Numbered from the stretch's first letter, positions 17,518 through 28,482 are shown. The stretch: 64,000 bases of DNA from Pseudomonas sp. Irchel 3H7 (GCF_900187605.1 NZ_FYEA01000005.1:349866-413865), one strand, 5' to 3'. Notes: a model not told the origin generated them from the sequence alone. Translations and numbers: made by a program.

Positions 17518-18495
17518 ATGAAAGCCGTGCTGTGCAAAGCCTTCGGCCCTGCCGAATCGCTGGTGCTGGAAGACGTCGCCAGTCCCGCCCTGAAGAAGAA
17601 CGAAATCCTGCTGGACGTGCACGCCGCCGGGGTCAACTTCCCGGACACGCTGATCATCGAGGGCAAATACCAGTTCAAGCCGCCCTTCCCGTTCTCACCG
17701 GGCGGAGAAGCCGCAGGCGTGGTCCGCGAAGTCGGGGAAAAGGTCAGCCACCTCAAGGTTGGTGACCGGGTCATGGCGCTGACCGGTTGGGGCAGCTTCG
17801 CCGAACAGGTCGCGGTGCCAGGCTATAACGTGCTGCCGATCCCGCCGTCGATGGACTTCAATATCGCTGCCGCCTTCAGCATGACCTACGGCACCTCGAT
17901 GCATGCGCTCAAGCAACGCGCCAACCTGCAACCGGGCGAAACCCTGCTGGTGCTCGGCGCTTCCGGCGGTGTCGGCCTGGCGGCTGTGGAAATCGGCAAA
18001 GCCATGGGCGCGCGGGTCATCGCCGCCGCCAGCAGTGCAGAAAAACTTGCGGTGGCCAAAGCGGCAGGCGCCGATGAGCTGATCAACTACAGCGAAACCA
18101 GCCTCAAGGACGAAATCAAACGCCTCACCGACGGCCAGGGCGCCGATGTGATTTACGACCCGGTCGGCGGCGACCTGTTCGACCAGGCCATCCGCGCCAT
18201 CGCCTGGAATGGCCGCCTGCTGGTGGTCGGCTTCGCCAGCGGGCGCATTCCGGAGTTGCCAGTCAATCTCGCCCTGCTCAAAGGCGCGGCGGTACTCGGC
18301 GTGTTCTGGGGCTCCTTCGCCCAGCGCCAGCCGCAAGACAATGCGGCGAACTTCCAGCAATTGTTCGATTGGTTTGCCGAGGGCAAGTTGAAACCGCTGG
18401 TGTCGCAGGTCTATCCGCTGAGCAATGCCGCACAGGCGATCAATGACCTTGGCCAGCGCAAGGCTGTAGGCAAGGTTGTGGTGCAGGTTCGCTGA
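17518..18495 (+). CDS. NADPH:quinone oxidoreductase family protein (zinc-free MDR)
   Basis: The 325-residue enzyme belongs to the medium-chain dehydrogenase/reductase superfamily. The N-terminal GroES-like part reads MKAVLCKAFGPAESLVLED with HAAGVNFPDTLIIEGKYQ, and the Rossmann motif is GASGGVGLAAVEIGKAMGA. The structural and catalytic zinc cysteines of alcohol dehydrogenases are missing, as expected for quinone reductase types. It probably reduces quinones or enones with NADPH in the cytoplasm; the substrate is unknown. It has its own AAAGGA-type ribosome-binding site and is divergent from the FliL-like gene. Confidence 0.88.
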   Translation: MKAVLCKAFGPAESLVLEDVASPALKKNEILLDVHAAGVNFPDTLIIEGKYQFKPPFPFSPGGEAAGVVREVGEKVSHLKVGDRVMALTGWGSFAEQVAVPGYNVLPIPPSMDFNIAAAFSMTYGTSMHALKQRANLQPGETLLVLGASGGVGLAAVEIGKAMGARVIAAASSAEKLAVAKAAGADELINYSETSLKDEIKRLTDGQGADVIYDPVGGDLFDQAIRAIAWNGRLLVVGFASGRIPELPVNLALLKGAAVLGVFWGSFAQRQPQDNAANFQQLFDWFAEGKLKPLVSQVYPLSNAAQAINDLGQRKAVGKVVVQVR

Positions 18496-18549
18496 GTGAC
18501 CTTTCGATAAAGGCCAGAATGTCCGGTTCGGTTGTACTGGCCTTTGCTA

Positions 18550-19164
18550 TCAAAGCAACTCACGAATATCCGCCGGCAACAGGCTCATGAATTTGCGCGC
18601 AGGGCTCTCTCGACAAGCCCTGACGATCTTTTCAACCTGCCGATTCATCCTGGCAATCATCGCCAGACGCTGTGCCTCCGGTAGCTGAGTTTTATGGAAG
18701 ACGTTCGATAGATAGGCGCGGGTTTGTGCGAACACCGTCGAATCGATCCATGAGTACTCTGCAATGTTGGCGAGGTTGTCGTTAACTGCACGGCATCGCA
18801 AGGCTTTCAGTTGCTGGTTGACGTGAATGGATTGATCCAGATCGAGCCGAAAGACTATCGGCGCGACGACTTCCTGCTTTTCGGGTTTGTCCTCCTCTAC
18901 AGCCCAAGGCTTGAAACGCCACTGCACCAGCGCAACTCTGACCGCTTCAGCCAGATCGGGGTGGTCGCTTTTCAGAATGCTGATTTCGCTGACCGAGCCA
19001 TCCGCCCTGACGATGAAACGAGCCTTAACCTCTCCCGTAATCCCGGCCCTGGACAATGCCAGTGGATAAATTGGTCGGGGGTTGTCTTCGGGAATCAACA
19101 GCGCTCCTGCCGCTTGCACGACACCGCCGACCAGCAACAAAAGCAACGCCACAATCCACCGCAT
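18550..19164 (-). CDS. exported protein with TonB C-terminal domain
   Basis: A 204-residue protein with a hydrophobic N terminus (MRWIVALLLLLVGGVVQAAG) that looks like a cleavable signal peptide. Residues about 25-110 form a TonB C-terminal domain (ARFIVRADGSVSEISILKSD; VRVALVQWRFKPW). The proline-rich spacer of true TonB is lacking, and about 90 further residues follow, including RCRAVNDNLANIAEYSW. It is thus probably a free periplasmic TonB-C protein. The ATG at 19164 is chosen because AGGGGG precedes it at a good distance. No ExbBD genes are nearby. Function is unknown. Confidence 0.75.
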   Translation of the reverse strand: MRWIVALLLLLVGGVVQAAGALLIPEDNPRPIYPLALSRAGITGEVKARFIVRADGSVSEISILKSDHPDLAEAVRVALVQWRFKPWAVEEDKPEKQEVVAPIVFRLDLDQSIHVNQQLKALRCRAVNDNLANIAEYSWIDSTVFAQTRAYLSNVFHKTQLPEAQRLAMIARMNRQVEKIVRACRESPARKFMSLLPADIRELL

Positions 19165-19351
19165 GATCCGCCCCCTGAGCACCCGAATGCCGATCCCGGC
19201 AACAGCACAAAGGTTACGGAGCTATGACGTTTAACTGAATGGCGCAACTTCTGCTTTGGACGCAGGACGTTTCCCAAGACACGACGGTAAATCGGGCGAG
19301 CGCACCACGCGAATGCTCAAAGGTAACTTTTCTGACGGACCCTATACCGTT

Positions 19352-19969
19352 TCAGCCTGCAATATCGCCTGGCATCAGATGTTCCTGAACCTTCTCGCTA
19401 CGCGACTTGATCAACTGCCCCTTGTCATCGAAACGCAAAACAATCAGCCAGTCATAAACATCCACCGGCCATTTCGGCTGACCGATCAGTGCCGGGCCGT
19501 CTCCGCCGAACGCCGCAATCAGTTTGTTGATGTGGCTGTGGTGCCAGGCGATCAGCACGGTTTTCGCCTGATTATTCTTGCGCAGCGAGCTGACCAGTTT
19601 GTCAACGTCGTTATTGGCGTAGGGCTGCTCGATCGGCAGTTGCAGGCGCTGGGACAGTGCAATCAGCGTCTGTCGCGGGCGGATGCTTTCCGGGCTGTCG
19701 GCGGTAGCGATCAGACGTTGGGGTGTGAGTGTCTGGTCGTCCAACTGCAACGAGGTGAAATAGTCCGCGTAAGCCGCGGCGCGCTGTTCGCCCCGGGCAT
19801 TGAGTTCTCGGCCGACATCAGGCTTTTCTGCATGGCGGATGATCAATACGGTGACATTGCGCAGGCCTGGTGCTGCAGAACCTTGGGCGAAGCTCAGTGC
19901 CAACACTGAAACAGTCACCGCTGCGACCATCAACAGTCTGGGCAATAGCCTGCGAACTTTCGGGGTCAT
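19352..19969 (-). CDS. periplasmic histidine phosphatase family protein
   Basis: The 205-residue protein has an N-terminal signal peptide (MTPKVRRLLPRLLMVAAVTV, cleavage after SAAP region) and the histidine phosphatase signature LIIRHAEKPD, plus the second conserved histidine in IAWHHSHINKLI. Members remove phosphate from proteins, sugars or other small molecules; the substrate cannot be told from sequence. It is divergent from glpT, separated by 224 bp that hold the GlpR-like operators. A link to phosphate-ester use is possible but not shown. Confidence 0.8.
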   Translation of the reverse strand: MTPKVRRLLPRLLMVAAVTVSVLALSFAQGSAAPGLRNVTVLIIRHAEKPDVGRELNARGEQRAAAYADYFTSLQLDDQTLTPQRLIATADSPESIRPRQTLIALSQRLQLPIEQPYANNDVDKLVSSLRKNNQAKTVLIAWHHSHINKLIAAFGGDGPALIGQPKWPVDVYDWLIVLRFDDKGQLIKSRSEKVQEHLMPGDIAG

Positions 19970-20067
19970 CGCTTATCTCGAGATATCAGTCGATCTGTAG
20001 ATCGCGAGTCTAAGTCACAACTTCCCGAGCGCGACAAAAACGCCCTGTTCTTACAGCTGAGCGACAG

Positions 20068-20082
20068 GTTCGTAAAAGAACA
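20068..20082. promoter_or_regulatory. predicted GlpR operator 1 (glpT upstream)
   Basis: GTTCGTAAAAGAACA resembles the GlpR operator core GTTCGATAACGAACA (12 of 15 positions). It lies 112 bp before the glpT start and 63 bp (about six helical turns) from the second site. Confidence 0.5.
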
Positions 20083-20130
20083 TGCGACTTCCAACATTTT
20101 CCGCTATTTGCTCGATGCGAACCGGTGCTA

Positions 20131-20145
20131 TTTTCGGTAACGAAA
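20131..20145. promoter_or_regulatory. predicted GlpR operator 2 (glpT upstream)
   Basis: TTTTCGGTAACGAAA contains the palindrome TTTCG-GTAA-CGAAA and matches the TTCG-TAACGAA core of GlpR sites. GlpR represses glycerol 3-phosphate genes until glycerol 3-phosphate binds. The site lies 48 bp before glpT. Confidence 0.6.
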
Positions 20146-20193
20146 CTGTAACATTCGCATCCGCAGTCAAAACAAGAAATCTGGAGCTCTTGA

Positions 20194-21543
20194 ATGTTTG
20201 CTTTCTTTCGTCCTGCCGCACATCAGGCTCCATTGCCTGAAGAAAAAATAGACAGCACCTACCGACGCCTGCGCTGGCAGATCTTCGCCGGTATTTTCTT
20301 TGGCTACGCGGGTTACTACCTGCTGCGCAAAAACTTTTCCCTGGCCATGCCGTACCTGATCGACGAAGGCTACAGCCGTGGCGATCTGGGTCTGGCCATG
20401 TCGGCGATTGCCATCGCTTATGGTTTGTCGAAGTTCCTCATGGGCCTGGTGTCCGACCGCTCCAACCCGCGCTACTTCCTGCCGTTCGGCCTGCTGGTCT
20501 CGGCCGGGGTAATGTTCATTTTCGGTTTCGCGCCTTGGGCAACGTCCAGCGTGACCATGATGTTCATTCTGCTGTTCATCAACGGCTGGGCCCAGGGCAT
20601 GGGCTGGCCGCCAAGTGGCCGGACCATGGTGCACTGGTGGTCGCAGAAGGAGCGTGGCGGCGTGGTGTCCGTATGGAACGTGGCGCATAACGTCGGCGGC
20701 GGCCTGATCGGCCCGCTGTTCCTGCTCGGCATGGGCTTGTTCAACGACTGGCATGCAGCGTTCTACGTACCGGCAGCGGTAGCGCTGGGCGTCGCGGTGT
20801 TCGCGTTCATCACCATGCGTGACACCCCGCAATCGGTTGGCCTGCCGCCGATCGAGAAGTACAAGAACGATTACCCGGAAGGCTACGACGCCAGCCACGA
20901 AGACGAATTCAGCGCGAAAGAGATCTTCGTCAAATACGTGCTGCGCAACAAAATGCTCTGGTACATCGCCATGGCCAACGTCTTCGTCTATCTACTGCGC
21001 TACGGCGTACTGGACTGGGCACCGACGTACCTGAAGGAAGCCAAGGGTTTCACCGTGGATAAAACCTCGTGGGCCTATTTCTTCTACGAATGGGCGGGTA
21101 TCCCGGGCACGCTGCTGTGCGGCTGGATGTCGGACAAGATCTTCCGTGGCAACCGTGGCTTGACCGGCATGGTGTTCATGGCACTGGTGACCGTGGCAAC
21201 GCTGGTCTATTGGCTGAACCCGGCCGGCAACCCGACCGTCGACATGATCGCGCTGTTCTCGATCGGCTTCCTGATCTACGGCCCGGTGATGCTGATCGGC
21301 CTGCAAGCGCTGGAGCTGGCACCGAAGAAAGCCGCTGGCACCGCTGCGGGTTTCACTGGCCTGTTCGGTTATCTGGGTGGCTCGGTCGCGGCCAGTGCGG
21401 CGATGGGCTACACCGTGGACCATTTCGGCTGGGACGGTGGTTTTGTCCTGCTGGTGGGCGCTTGCCTGCTGTCGATGGCCTTCCTGGCCCCGACGCTGTG
21501 GCACAAGCAAGTCGCCAGTCAGAGCCGTGAAGCAGTCGCTTGA
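20194..21543 (+). CDS. glpT: glycerol-3-phosphate transporter
   Basis: The 449-residue protein is a major facilitator with about twelve membrane segments and closely follows Glp[21 protein letters not shown] then [20 protein letters not shown] at the N terminus and [20 protein letters not shown] in the second half. The two arginines in [10 protein letters not shown] and LLRYGVLDW correspond to the substrate-phosphate-binding pair of the E. coli protein. It exchanges glycerol 3-phosphate for inorganic phosphate across the inner membrane. Two likely GlpR operators precede it. Its last 25 bp overlap the convergent chaC gene. Confidence 0.95.
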   Translation: MFAFFRPAAHQAPLPEEKIDSTYRRLRWQIFAGIFFGYAGYYLLRKNFSLAMPYLIDEGYSRGDLGLAMSAIAIAYGLSKFLMGLVSDRSNPRYFLPFGLLVSAGVMFIFGFAPWATSSVTMMFILLFINGWAQGMGWPPSGRTMVHWWSQKERGGVVSVWNVAHNVGGGLIGPLFLLGMGLFNDWHAAFYVPAAVALGVAVFAFITMRDTPQSVGLPPIEKYKNDYPEGYDASHEDEFSAKEIFVKYVLRNKMLWYIAMANVFVYLLRYGVLDWAPTYLKEAKGFTVDKTSWAYFFYEWAGIPGTLLCGWMSDKIFRGNRGLTGMVFMALVTVATLVYWLNPAGNPTVDMIALFSIGFLIYGPVMLIGLQALELAPKKAAGTAAGFTGLFGYLGGSVAASAAMGYTVDHFGWDGGFVLLVGACLLSMAFLAPTLWHKQVASQSREAVA

Positions 21544-22187
21544 TCGACCTGTGACTGACAGCGCTTGAGCCGCGCCTCCAGATTGCGATCTGGCATGGCG
21601 TGGCTGCGCAGGGCGTGCGCGGTCTGCTCGACATAATCGCGAGTAGTGCCGTAACGCCCGCTGGCGCTTTCGAACACCTGGCTCAGCACGTGATCCGGCA
21701 AGTTGCCGGCATAGCTGGGCAGGTGTCGCTCCAACACAAATCCCAAGGCCTGAACCTGACTGCCATCTTCAAGACGGCAGTTGAGCCAGTGTGGCCGATA
21801 GGACGGCACCGGCATCTCGCGTTTCCACAGCGCATAGAGTGCGGTATCGAGATTGTCTTCCGGCAAGCGGTAGGCAAAGCCACTGCACGAACCGCCACGA
21901 TCCAGACCAAACACCAGACCAGGCATTTCCGGCGTACCGCGGTGCTCGTGCGACCACAGGTACAGGCCGCGATGGTAGCCATGCACACGTCCGCGCACCC
22001 GCTCCACCGCCGAACACTCCGGCCGCCAGATCAGCGAACCATAGGCGAACAGCCACACCGGCCCGCCCTTGTGGCGCGCCATGGTCGATTGCATGGAAGC
22101 GAGAAGTTGTTCGTGCGTCAGCTGCGGCCCAAGATCGAGCCGCGGAGGGTAATTCAAATTCAGAAAAGCGTTTTCAATGGCGCTCAT
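21519..22187 (-). CDS. chaC: glutathione-specific gamma-glutamylcyclotransferase (ChaC-like)
   Basis: A 222-residue protein with the nucleating motif [14 protein letters not shown] and [19 protein letters not shown], typical of ChaC. The family cleaves cytosolic glutathione to 5-oxoproline and Cys-Gly. A conserved acidic residue expected for catalysis lies in the middle ([17 protein letters not shown] region). The 3' end overlaps glpT tail to tail by 25 bp, and no terminator lies between the two genes. No ChaA/ChaB gene is nearby. Confidence 0.88.
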   Translation of the reverse strand: MSAIENAFLNLNYPPRLDLGPQLTHEQLLASMQSTMARHKGGPVWLFAYGSLIWRPECSAVERVRGRVHGYHRGLYLWSHEHRGTPEMPGLVFGLDRGGSCSGFAYRLPEDNLDTALYALWKREMPVPSYRPHWLNCRLEDGSQVQALGFVLERHLPSYAGNLPDHVLSQVFESASGRYGTTRDYVEQTAHALRSHAMPDRNLEARLKRCQSQVDQATASRL

Positions 22188-22328
22188 GGCGAATAGCGTT
22201 CAGCTCCCCGCGGGTGAAGAATTACTTAATAGAACGCACCGCTGTAACAATAAGGCACATATGTTTTAAGGCAATTTGAGTGCCATGGCACAGTTCTTAA
22301 TTGATTGCCTGATTGATATATAACCTAG

Positions 22329-22356
22329 CGGTATTTATGCAATTACATAAATACCG
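22329..22356. promoter_or_regulatory. perfect 11-bp palindrome in AT-rich gap
   Basis: CGGTATTTATG and CATAAATACCG are separated by CAATTA in an unusually AT-rich gap between chaC and the oxidoreductase gene. It lacks the T-tract of a terminator and could be an operator or transcript hairpin. The rest of the 222-bp gap (22188-22409) shows no gene. Confidence 0.4.
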
Positions 22357-22394
22357 ATCGGCTATATAGGGAGTTATAACGGATTCAGCACGAG

Positions 22395-22420
22395 GCTCAA
22401 GAGCGCGGCTCAAGAGCGCG
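22395..22420. repeat. 13-bp tandem duplication at a stop codon
   Basis: GCTCAAGAGCGCG occurs twice head to tail (22395-22407 and 22408-22420). The second copy contains the minus-strand stop codon and last sense codons of the oxidoreductase gene, so the first copy holds a duplicate of the gene's end. Confidence 0.75.
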
Positions 22421-23378
22421 GGGCGTAAGCGAACACATCGGCACGCATTTGATGGGCATCCATCCCGGCTTCGACCAAGGCGTCGAGGGTGCCGTAGACC
22501 ATGGCCGGCGAGCCGCTGGCGTAGACGTGCAGCGGTTTCAGGTCAGGGAAGTCTTCACAGACTGCCTCGTGCAGCATGCCGCAGCGCCCTTCCCAGCCGC
22601 ATTGATCACTGACGACTTTGTGCAGGAACAGGTTAGGCAACTTCAGCCATTCGTCCCAATGTTCGATCTCATAAAAATCTTCTGGGCGGCGCACGCCCCA
22701 GTACAGATGCACCGGGTGTTTGAAGCCGTTGGCGCGGCAATGCTCGATCAGCGCATGAATCTGGCCCATGCCGGTGCCGGCGGCGACCAGCACCAACGGC
22801 CCGTCGGGCAGCTCGGCCAGATGCGTATCGCCAAACGGCAGCTCGACACGCACCATGGCGTTGCGTTGCAGCTGTTCGATCAGGCTCAGTGCACTGGCTT
22901 CGCGCGCCAGCACGTGGATTTCCAGATCACGCCCGCCATGCGGTGCCGAGGCCATGGAGAACGCCGACTTCTCGCCGTTCTCGCGCTCGATCATCAAGTA
23001 TTGCCCGGCGTGATAACGCGGTGGCTTGCCCGCCGGCGCACGCAGACGCACGCGCCAAGTGTCGCCGCCCACATCGCGGCATTCGATGACCTGACACGAC
23101 AGGCTGCGCACCGGCAGTTCTCCCAGCGCGAGCACGCCATCCCACAGCAGGATGCAGTCTTCCAGCGGCTCGGCTATGCAAGTGTAGAACTCGCCGTGGT
23201 CGTGCACCTTGCCGTCCTGCGCAACGCGGCCTTCAACCAGCAGCGCCGCACACACATGACAATTGCCGTTGCGGCAGCTTTGCGGGCATTCGTAGCCCAG
23301 GCGCCGCGCACCATCGAGAATCCGCTCGCCGGGCTGTATCTCAAGCACTGCTCCGGAGGGCTGCAAGGTTACACGCAT
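22410..23378 (-). CDS. ferredoxin/flavin oxidoreductase (CDP-6-deoxy-glucoseen reductase type)
   Basis: A 322-residue protein begins [20 protein letters not shown] with a plant-type 2Fe-2S ferredoxin domain (cysteines in CPQSCRNGNCHVC and FYTCIAEP), followed by an FAD-binding segment (YHAGQYLMIERENGEKSAFS) and an NAD-binding domain (LVLVAAGTGMGQIHALIEH). It would pass electrons from NAD(P)H through FAD and the iron-sulfur cluster to a partner. Annotated homologues are called CDP-6-deoxy-delta-3,4-glucoseen reductase, but no deoxysugar genes are here. The start overlaps the ubiD stop by one base (TGATG), so the two are coupled and a role next to UbiD is likelier. Confidence 0.85.
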   Translation of the reverse strand: MRVTLQPSGAVLEIQPGERILDGARRLGYECPQSCRNGNCHVCAALLVEGRVAQDGKVHDHGEFYTCIAEPLEDCILLWDGVLALGELPVRSLSCQVIECRDVGGDTWRVRLRAPAGKPPRYHAGQYLMIERENGEKSAFSMASAPHGGRDLEIHVLAREASALSLIEQLQRNAMVRVELPFGDTHLAELPDGPLVLVAAGTGMGQIHALIEHCRANGFKHPVHLYWGVRRPEDFYEIEHWDEWLKLPNLFLHKVVSDQCGWEGRCGMLHEAVCEDFPDLKPLHVYASGSPAMVYGTLDALVEAGMDAHQMRADVFAYAPRS

Positions 23379-24844
23379 CAATCTATTCCTAACTGATTCC
23401 AGATGGCATCGATCCGTTGGGTGACGGCGTCGTCCTTGACGATCACGCGGCCCCACTCGCGAGTGGTTTCGCCCGGCCACTTGTGGGTGGCATCGAGGCC
23501 CATTTTCGAGCCCAGGCCGGAGATCGGCGAGGCGAAATCGAGGTAGTCGATCGGCGTGTTATCGATCATCACCGTGTCGCGCTTGGGATCCATGCGCGTG
23601 GTGATGGCCCAGATCACGTCGTTCCAGTCGCGGGCATTGATATCGTCGTCGGTGACGATAACGAACTTGGTGTACATGAACTGTCGCAAAAACGACCAGA
23701 CACCGAGCATCACGCGCTTGGCATGCCCCGGATACGACTTCTTCATGGTCACGATGGCAATGCGGTAAGAGCAGCCTTCGGGCGGCAGGTAGAAGTCGGT
23801 GATCTCCGGGAACTGCTTTTGCAGGATCGGCACGAACACTTCGTTCAGCGCCACGCCGAGGATTGCCGGCTCATCCGGCGGACGGCCGGTGTAGGTGCTG
23901 TGGTAGATCGGTTTGATCCGGTGGGTGATGCGCTCGACGGTGAACACCGGGAAGCTGTCGACTTCGTTGTAGTAACCGGTGTGGTCGCCGTACGGGCCTT
24001 CATCGGCCATTTCGCCCGGATGGATCACGCCTTCGAGGATGATTTCGGCGGTGGCCGGCACTTGCAGGTCGTTGCCACGGCACTTGACCAGTTCGGTACG
24101 GTTACCGCGCAAGAGCCCTGCGAAAGCGTATTCGGAAAGACTGTCCGGCACCGGCGTCACGGCGCCGAGAATGGTCGCCGGATCCGCGCCAAGGGCCACC
24201 GACACCGGGAACGGCTGACCCGGATGCTTCTCGCACCACTCGCGGAAGTCGAGGGCGCCGCCACGGTGGCTGAGCCAGCGCATGATCACCTTGTTGCGGC
24301 CGATCACTTGCTGACGGTAGATACCGAGGTTCTGGCGGTCCTTGTTCGGGCCTTTGGTGACGGTCAGGCCCCAGGTGATCAGCGGGCCGACGTCGCCGGG
24401 CCAGCAGGTCTGCACCGGCAGCATCGCCAGATCGACATCGTCGCCTTCAATGACCACTTCCTGGCACACCGCGTCTTTGACGACTTTCGGTGCCATCGAG
24501 ATGATCTTGCGGAAGATCGGCAGTTTCGACCACGCGTCTTTCAAGCCCTTCGGCGGTTCCGGCTCCTTGAGGAAGGCCAGCAGCTTGCCGATTTCGCGCA
24601 GCTCGCTGACCGACTCGGCGCCCATGCCCATCGCCACCCGCTCAGGGGTGCCGAACAGGTTGCCGAGCACCGGGATGTCGTAGCCGGTGGGTTTCTCGAA
24701 CAGCAGCGCCGGGCCCTTGGCCCGTAGCGTGCGGTCGCACACCTCGGTCATCTCCAGCACCGGCGAGACGGGAATCTGGATGCGTTTCAACTCTCCGCGC
24801 TGCTCAAGCTGCTGCACGAAATCCCGAAGATCCTTGAATTTCAT
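23378..24844 (-). CDS. ubiD: 3-octaprenyl-4-hydroxybenzoate decarboxylase
   Basis: The 488-residue protein is Ubi[21 protein letters not shown] at the N terminus, the central stretch [20 protein letters not shown], and the C-terminal [20 protein letters not shown]. It decarboxylates the prenylated hydroxybenzoate in ubiquinone synthesis and needs prenylated FMN made by UbiX (not in this window). The ATG at 24844 has GAGGGTG upstream; a TTG 18 bp earlier is a less likely start. It is the first gene of a two-gene unit with the oxidoreductase. Confidence 0.95.
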   Translation of the reverse strand: MKFKDLRDFVQQLEQRGELKRIQIPVSPVLEMTEVCDRTLRAKGPALLFEKPTGYDIPVLGNLFGTPERVAMGMGAESVSELREIGKLLAFLKEPEPPKGLKDAWSKLPIFRKIISMAPKVVKDAVCQEVVIEGDDVDLAMLPVQTCWPGDVGPLITWGLTVTKGPNKDRQNLGIYRQQVIGRNKVIMRWLSHRGGALDFREWCEKHPGQPFPVSVALGADPATILGAVTPVPDSLSEYAFAGLLRGNRTELVKCRGNDLQVPATAEIILEGVIHPGEMADEGPYGDHTGYYNEVDSFPVFTVERITHRIKPIYHSTYTGRPPDEPAILGVALNEVFVPILQKQFPEITDFYLPPEGCSYRIAIVTMKKSYPGHAKRVMLGVWSFLRQFMYTKFVIVTDDDINARDWNDVIWAITTRMDPKRDTVMIDNTPIDYLDFASPISGLGSKMGLDATHKWPGETTREWGRVIVKDDAVTQRIDAIWNQLGID

Positions 24845-24924
24845 TGACGATGGCACCCTCAAAATAGGCGTACATCCTACCTGCTCTGACGGGCAAACAG
24901 CAGCCCGTCAGTGCCCGTGATCGC

Positions 24925-26886
24925 TCAATTCTGACTGGCACCCAGCAGGATCGGTGCAAACAACGGGCTCAATCGGGCACTGCCGACGTCGGAAAGGTGG
25001 TCGGCATCCTTGTACTGCGAGTGGCCGTCGACATCGATGGCGCAGAGCCCTTCCTTGCACATCAGCGGCGTCGGATCGATGACGTGCACACCGGAATCGG
25101 CGGCGCTCATCGAGCCGAACAGGTCAGTGAAAAACTGCTGGCGTGCCAGATGCTCACTGAGCGGACGACCAAGGCCTTCTGCTGAACGGCCGATCCGGGC
25201 CAGGCTGGTCAGGCGGTCGATATAGCTCTTGTGCTGCAGCGGCACTTCCTTGAACAGCCAGACTTGCACGCCGGCTTCGCGCAACTCGGCCACACGCGCC
25301 TTGATGGCGTTGGCCATACGCTGCTCTGACTGACGCGGGTTGTCCTTGCGATCAAGCAGGAATTGCCGATCCCCATCGCCGTCTTCGCGACCATATACGT
25401 ACAGGCTCCAATTCGCCGCCAGCACCACGTCCTTGATCCCCAGACTCGTGACGCGGTCCATGTTGCGCTGGTTGAAGTCCTTGCACTGCGGGCGCAGGCT
25501 GTCATCGATGATCGGCGGGCAACCCGTCAGGCTGTACAACCACACTGGCTGCACCATGCGACTGGCATTGCCTTCGATGGCGGGCAACAACGCTGCGGCG
25601 TGACTGTCGCCCCAGAACATTTTTGTCGCCGCAATATTTTCCTCACCGCCCACCAGACAGGACTTGGTCAGCGCCTTGTCGGTGCTCAAGTGCATGCACT
25701 TCGACTGCCCTGCGTTCCATTCGCGTGATTGCGCATATTCCAGCGCCTTGCCGCTCAGGCGCTGCGGAATACCATCTGCCGAGCGGATTACCGAGCCGGT
25801 AATCGCCAGCACGGTAATCGACACCAAGCCACCGACCAACACCGAGTTACGGCTGGCAAACACGCGCTTTTCACGGAAGGGCAGTTCGATATAGCGCAGG
25901 CTCAGCCACGCCAACACCAACGCCAGGGCGATCCAGCCGATGGCTTCGAGCGGCTGGATACCATCGATGGAAATCGCGTTGGCATACACATAGACCGGCC
26001 AATGCCACAGGTAAAACGAGTAGGACAGCAAGCCGATCCAGACCAGAGCCCGGACACTCAATAACCGGCCAGCCCATGTCTCCCCCTGGGCGCCCGACCA
26101 GATCAACGCCGTCGTGCCCAATACCGGCAACAGCGCCGCCCAACCCGGGAACACTGTGGTTTTGTCGAAGGTAAACACCGCCACCAGCACCGCCGCCAGC
26201 CCGGCCAGGCCAACGGACTGCCGCAGCCATGGCCGCGCAACATGCTTGGGCACGGGCATTACCGCCAACATCGCACCGCAGAGCAATTCCCAGGCGCGGG
26301 TCGGCAGGGCGAAAAAGGCAAACTCCGGCCGGCGTTCGATATAGATGATGTTCAAGCCGAACGACACCAGCAGCACGGCAAACAGCATCCAGCGCCAATG
26401 ACGGACGTAGCGCATCAGCAAGACCATCATCAACGGGAAGAAGATGTAGTACTGCTCTTCCACCGCCAGCGACCAGGTATGCAGCAACGGCTTGAGTTCC
26501 GACGCCGGCGCAAAGTAGCCGTCTTCACGCATGAACAGAATGTTGGAAATGAACAGCGACTGGTAACGAATCGTCCGCCCGAGTTCAGCCAGGTCTTTGG
26601 CTGTCAGCAACAGCCAGCCTAAAGCCAGCGTCACGATAACCACGACGGTCAATGCCGGCAGGATGCGCCGGGCGCGACGGCCCCAGAAGTCGAGAAAACT
26701 GAAACGCTGGGCGCTGATTTCGCGGAACAGGATCGAGGTGATCAGGAAGCCGGAAATGACGAAGAACACATCAACGCCGACAAAACCGCCGCTGAATGTA
26801 GTGAATCCGAAATGAAACAGTACGACGGGAATAACCGCCAGTGCCCGTAATCCGTCGATATCACGGCGATTGCCAAACGTGTGCAT
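24925..26886 (-). CDS. membrane O-acyltransferase with SGNH domain (OafA type)
   Basis: The 653-residue protein has an N-terminal acyltransferase-3 domain with about ten membrane segments, including RDIDGLRALAVIPVVLFHFG and GGFVGVDVFFVISGFLITSI, and a C-terminal periplasmic SGNH hydrolase-like domain with the block MFWGDSHAAALLPAIE and a late DADHLSDVGSARL carrying the catalytic Asp-His pair. Such two-domain enzymes add acetyl or other acyl groups to surface polysaccharides such as O antigen. P. aeruginosa has a 'probable O-antigen acetylase' next to rho (from memory), consistent with this place. The acceptor is not known. Confidence 0.9.
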   Translation of the reverse strand: MHTFGNRRDIDGLRALAVIPVVLFHFGFTTFSGGFVGVDVFFVISGFLITSILFREISAQRFSFLDFWGRRARRILPALTVVVIVTLALGWLLLTAKDLAELGRTIRYQSLFISNILFMREDGYFAPASELKPLLHTWSLAVEEQYYIFFPLMMVLLMRYVRHWRWMLFAVLLVSFGLNIIYIERRPEFAFFALPTRAWELLCGAMLAVMPVPKHVARPWLRQSVGLAGLAAVLVAVFTFDKTTVFPGWAALLPVLGTTALIWSGAQGETWAGRLLSVRALVWIGLLSYSFYLWHWPVYVYANAISIDGIQPLEAIGWIALALVLAWLSLRYIELPFREKRVFASRNSVLVGGLVSITVLAITGSVIRSADGIPQRLSGKALEYAQSREWNAGQSKCMHLSTDKALTKSCLVGGEENIAATKMFWGDSHAAALLPAIEGNASRMVQPVWLYSLTGCPPIIDDSLRPQCKDFNQRNMDRVTSLGIKDVVLAANWSLYVYGREDGDGDRQFLLDRKDNPRQSEQRMANAIKARVAELREAGVQVWLFKEVPLQHKSYIDRLTSLARIGRSAEGLGRPLSEHLARQQFFTDLFGSMSAADSGVHVIDPTPLMCKEGLCAIDVDGHSQYKDADHLSDVGSARLSPLFAPILLGASQN

Positions 26887-26979
26887 GAAAAAACCTTACC
26901 TGTTCTGGATACAAAATCCCTTGAAGGCGCGAAGTTATCAGCCGCGCAAACTTCAATCCAGATACAAATAATTCAAGGC

Positions 26980-27010
26980 AAAAAAAAGCGCCCTTTCGGA
27001 CGCTTTTTTC
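26980..27010 (-). terminator. terminator after rho
   Basis: On the minus strand GCGTCC-GAAA-GGGCGC forms a hairpin with one G-U pair, preceded by A and followed by a run of T, 15 bp after the rho stop codon. Confidence 0.85.
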
Positions 27011-27024
27011 AAACGGCTTGCGTA

Positions 27025-28284
<1,260 letters not shown>

Positions 28285-28482
28285 ATAGGAATGACGTAAT
28301 CATTTATGGAGGGGGGGAAATTAAGCTTTTGGCTTAATGAGGCCGCGCCGCGGAGAAGGCGACAGGATCGCGAACTAATTCGAAAAGGAGTGCGTCGGCG
28401 ACGGCTAGCAGGGGGCAATGGAGAAACCAGTGCGGGGCCGAATGTACCACCTGAGTTTCGGAGCGTCTAGCCCTGAATACGC

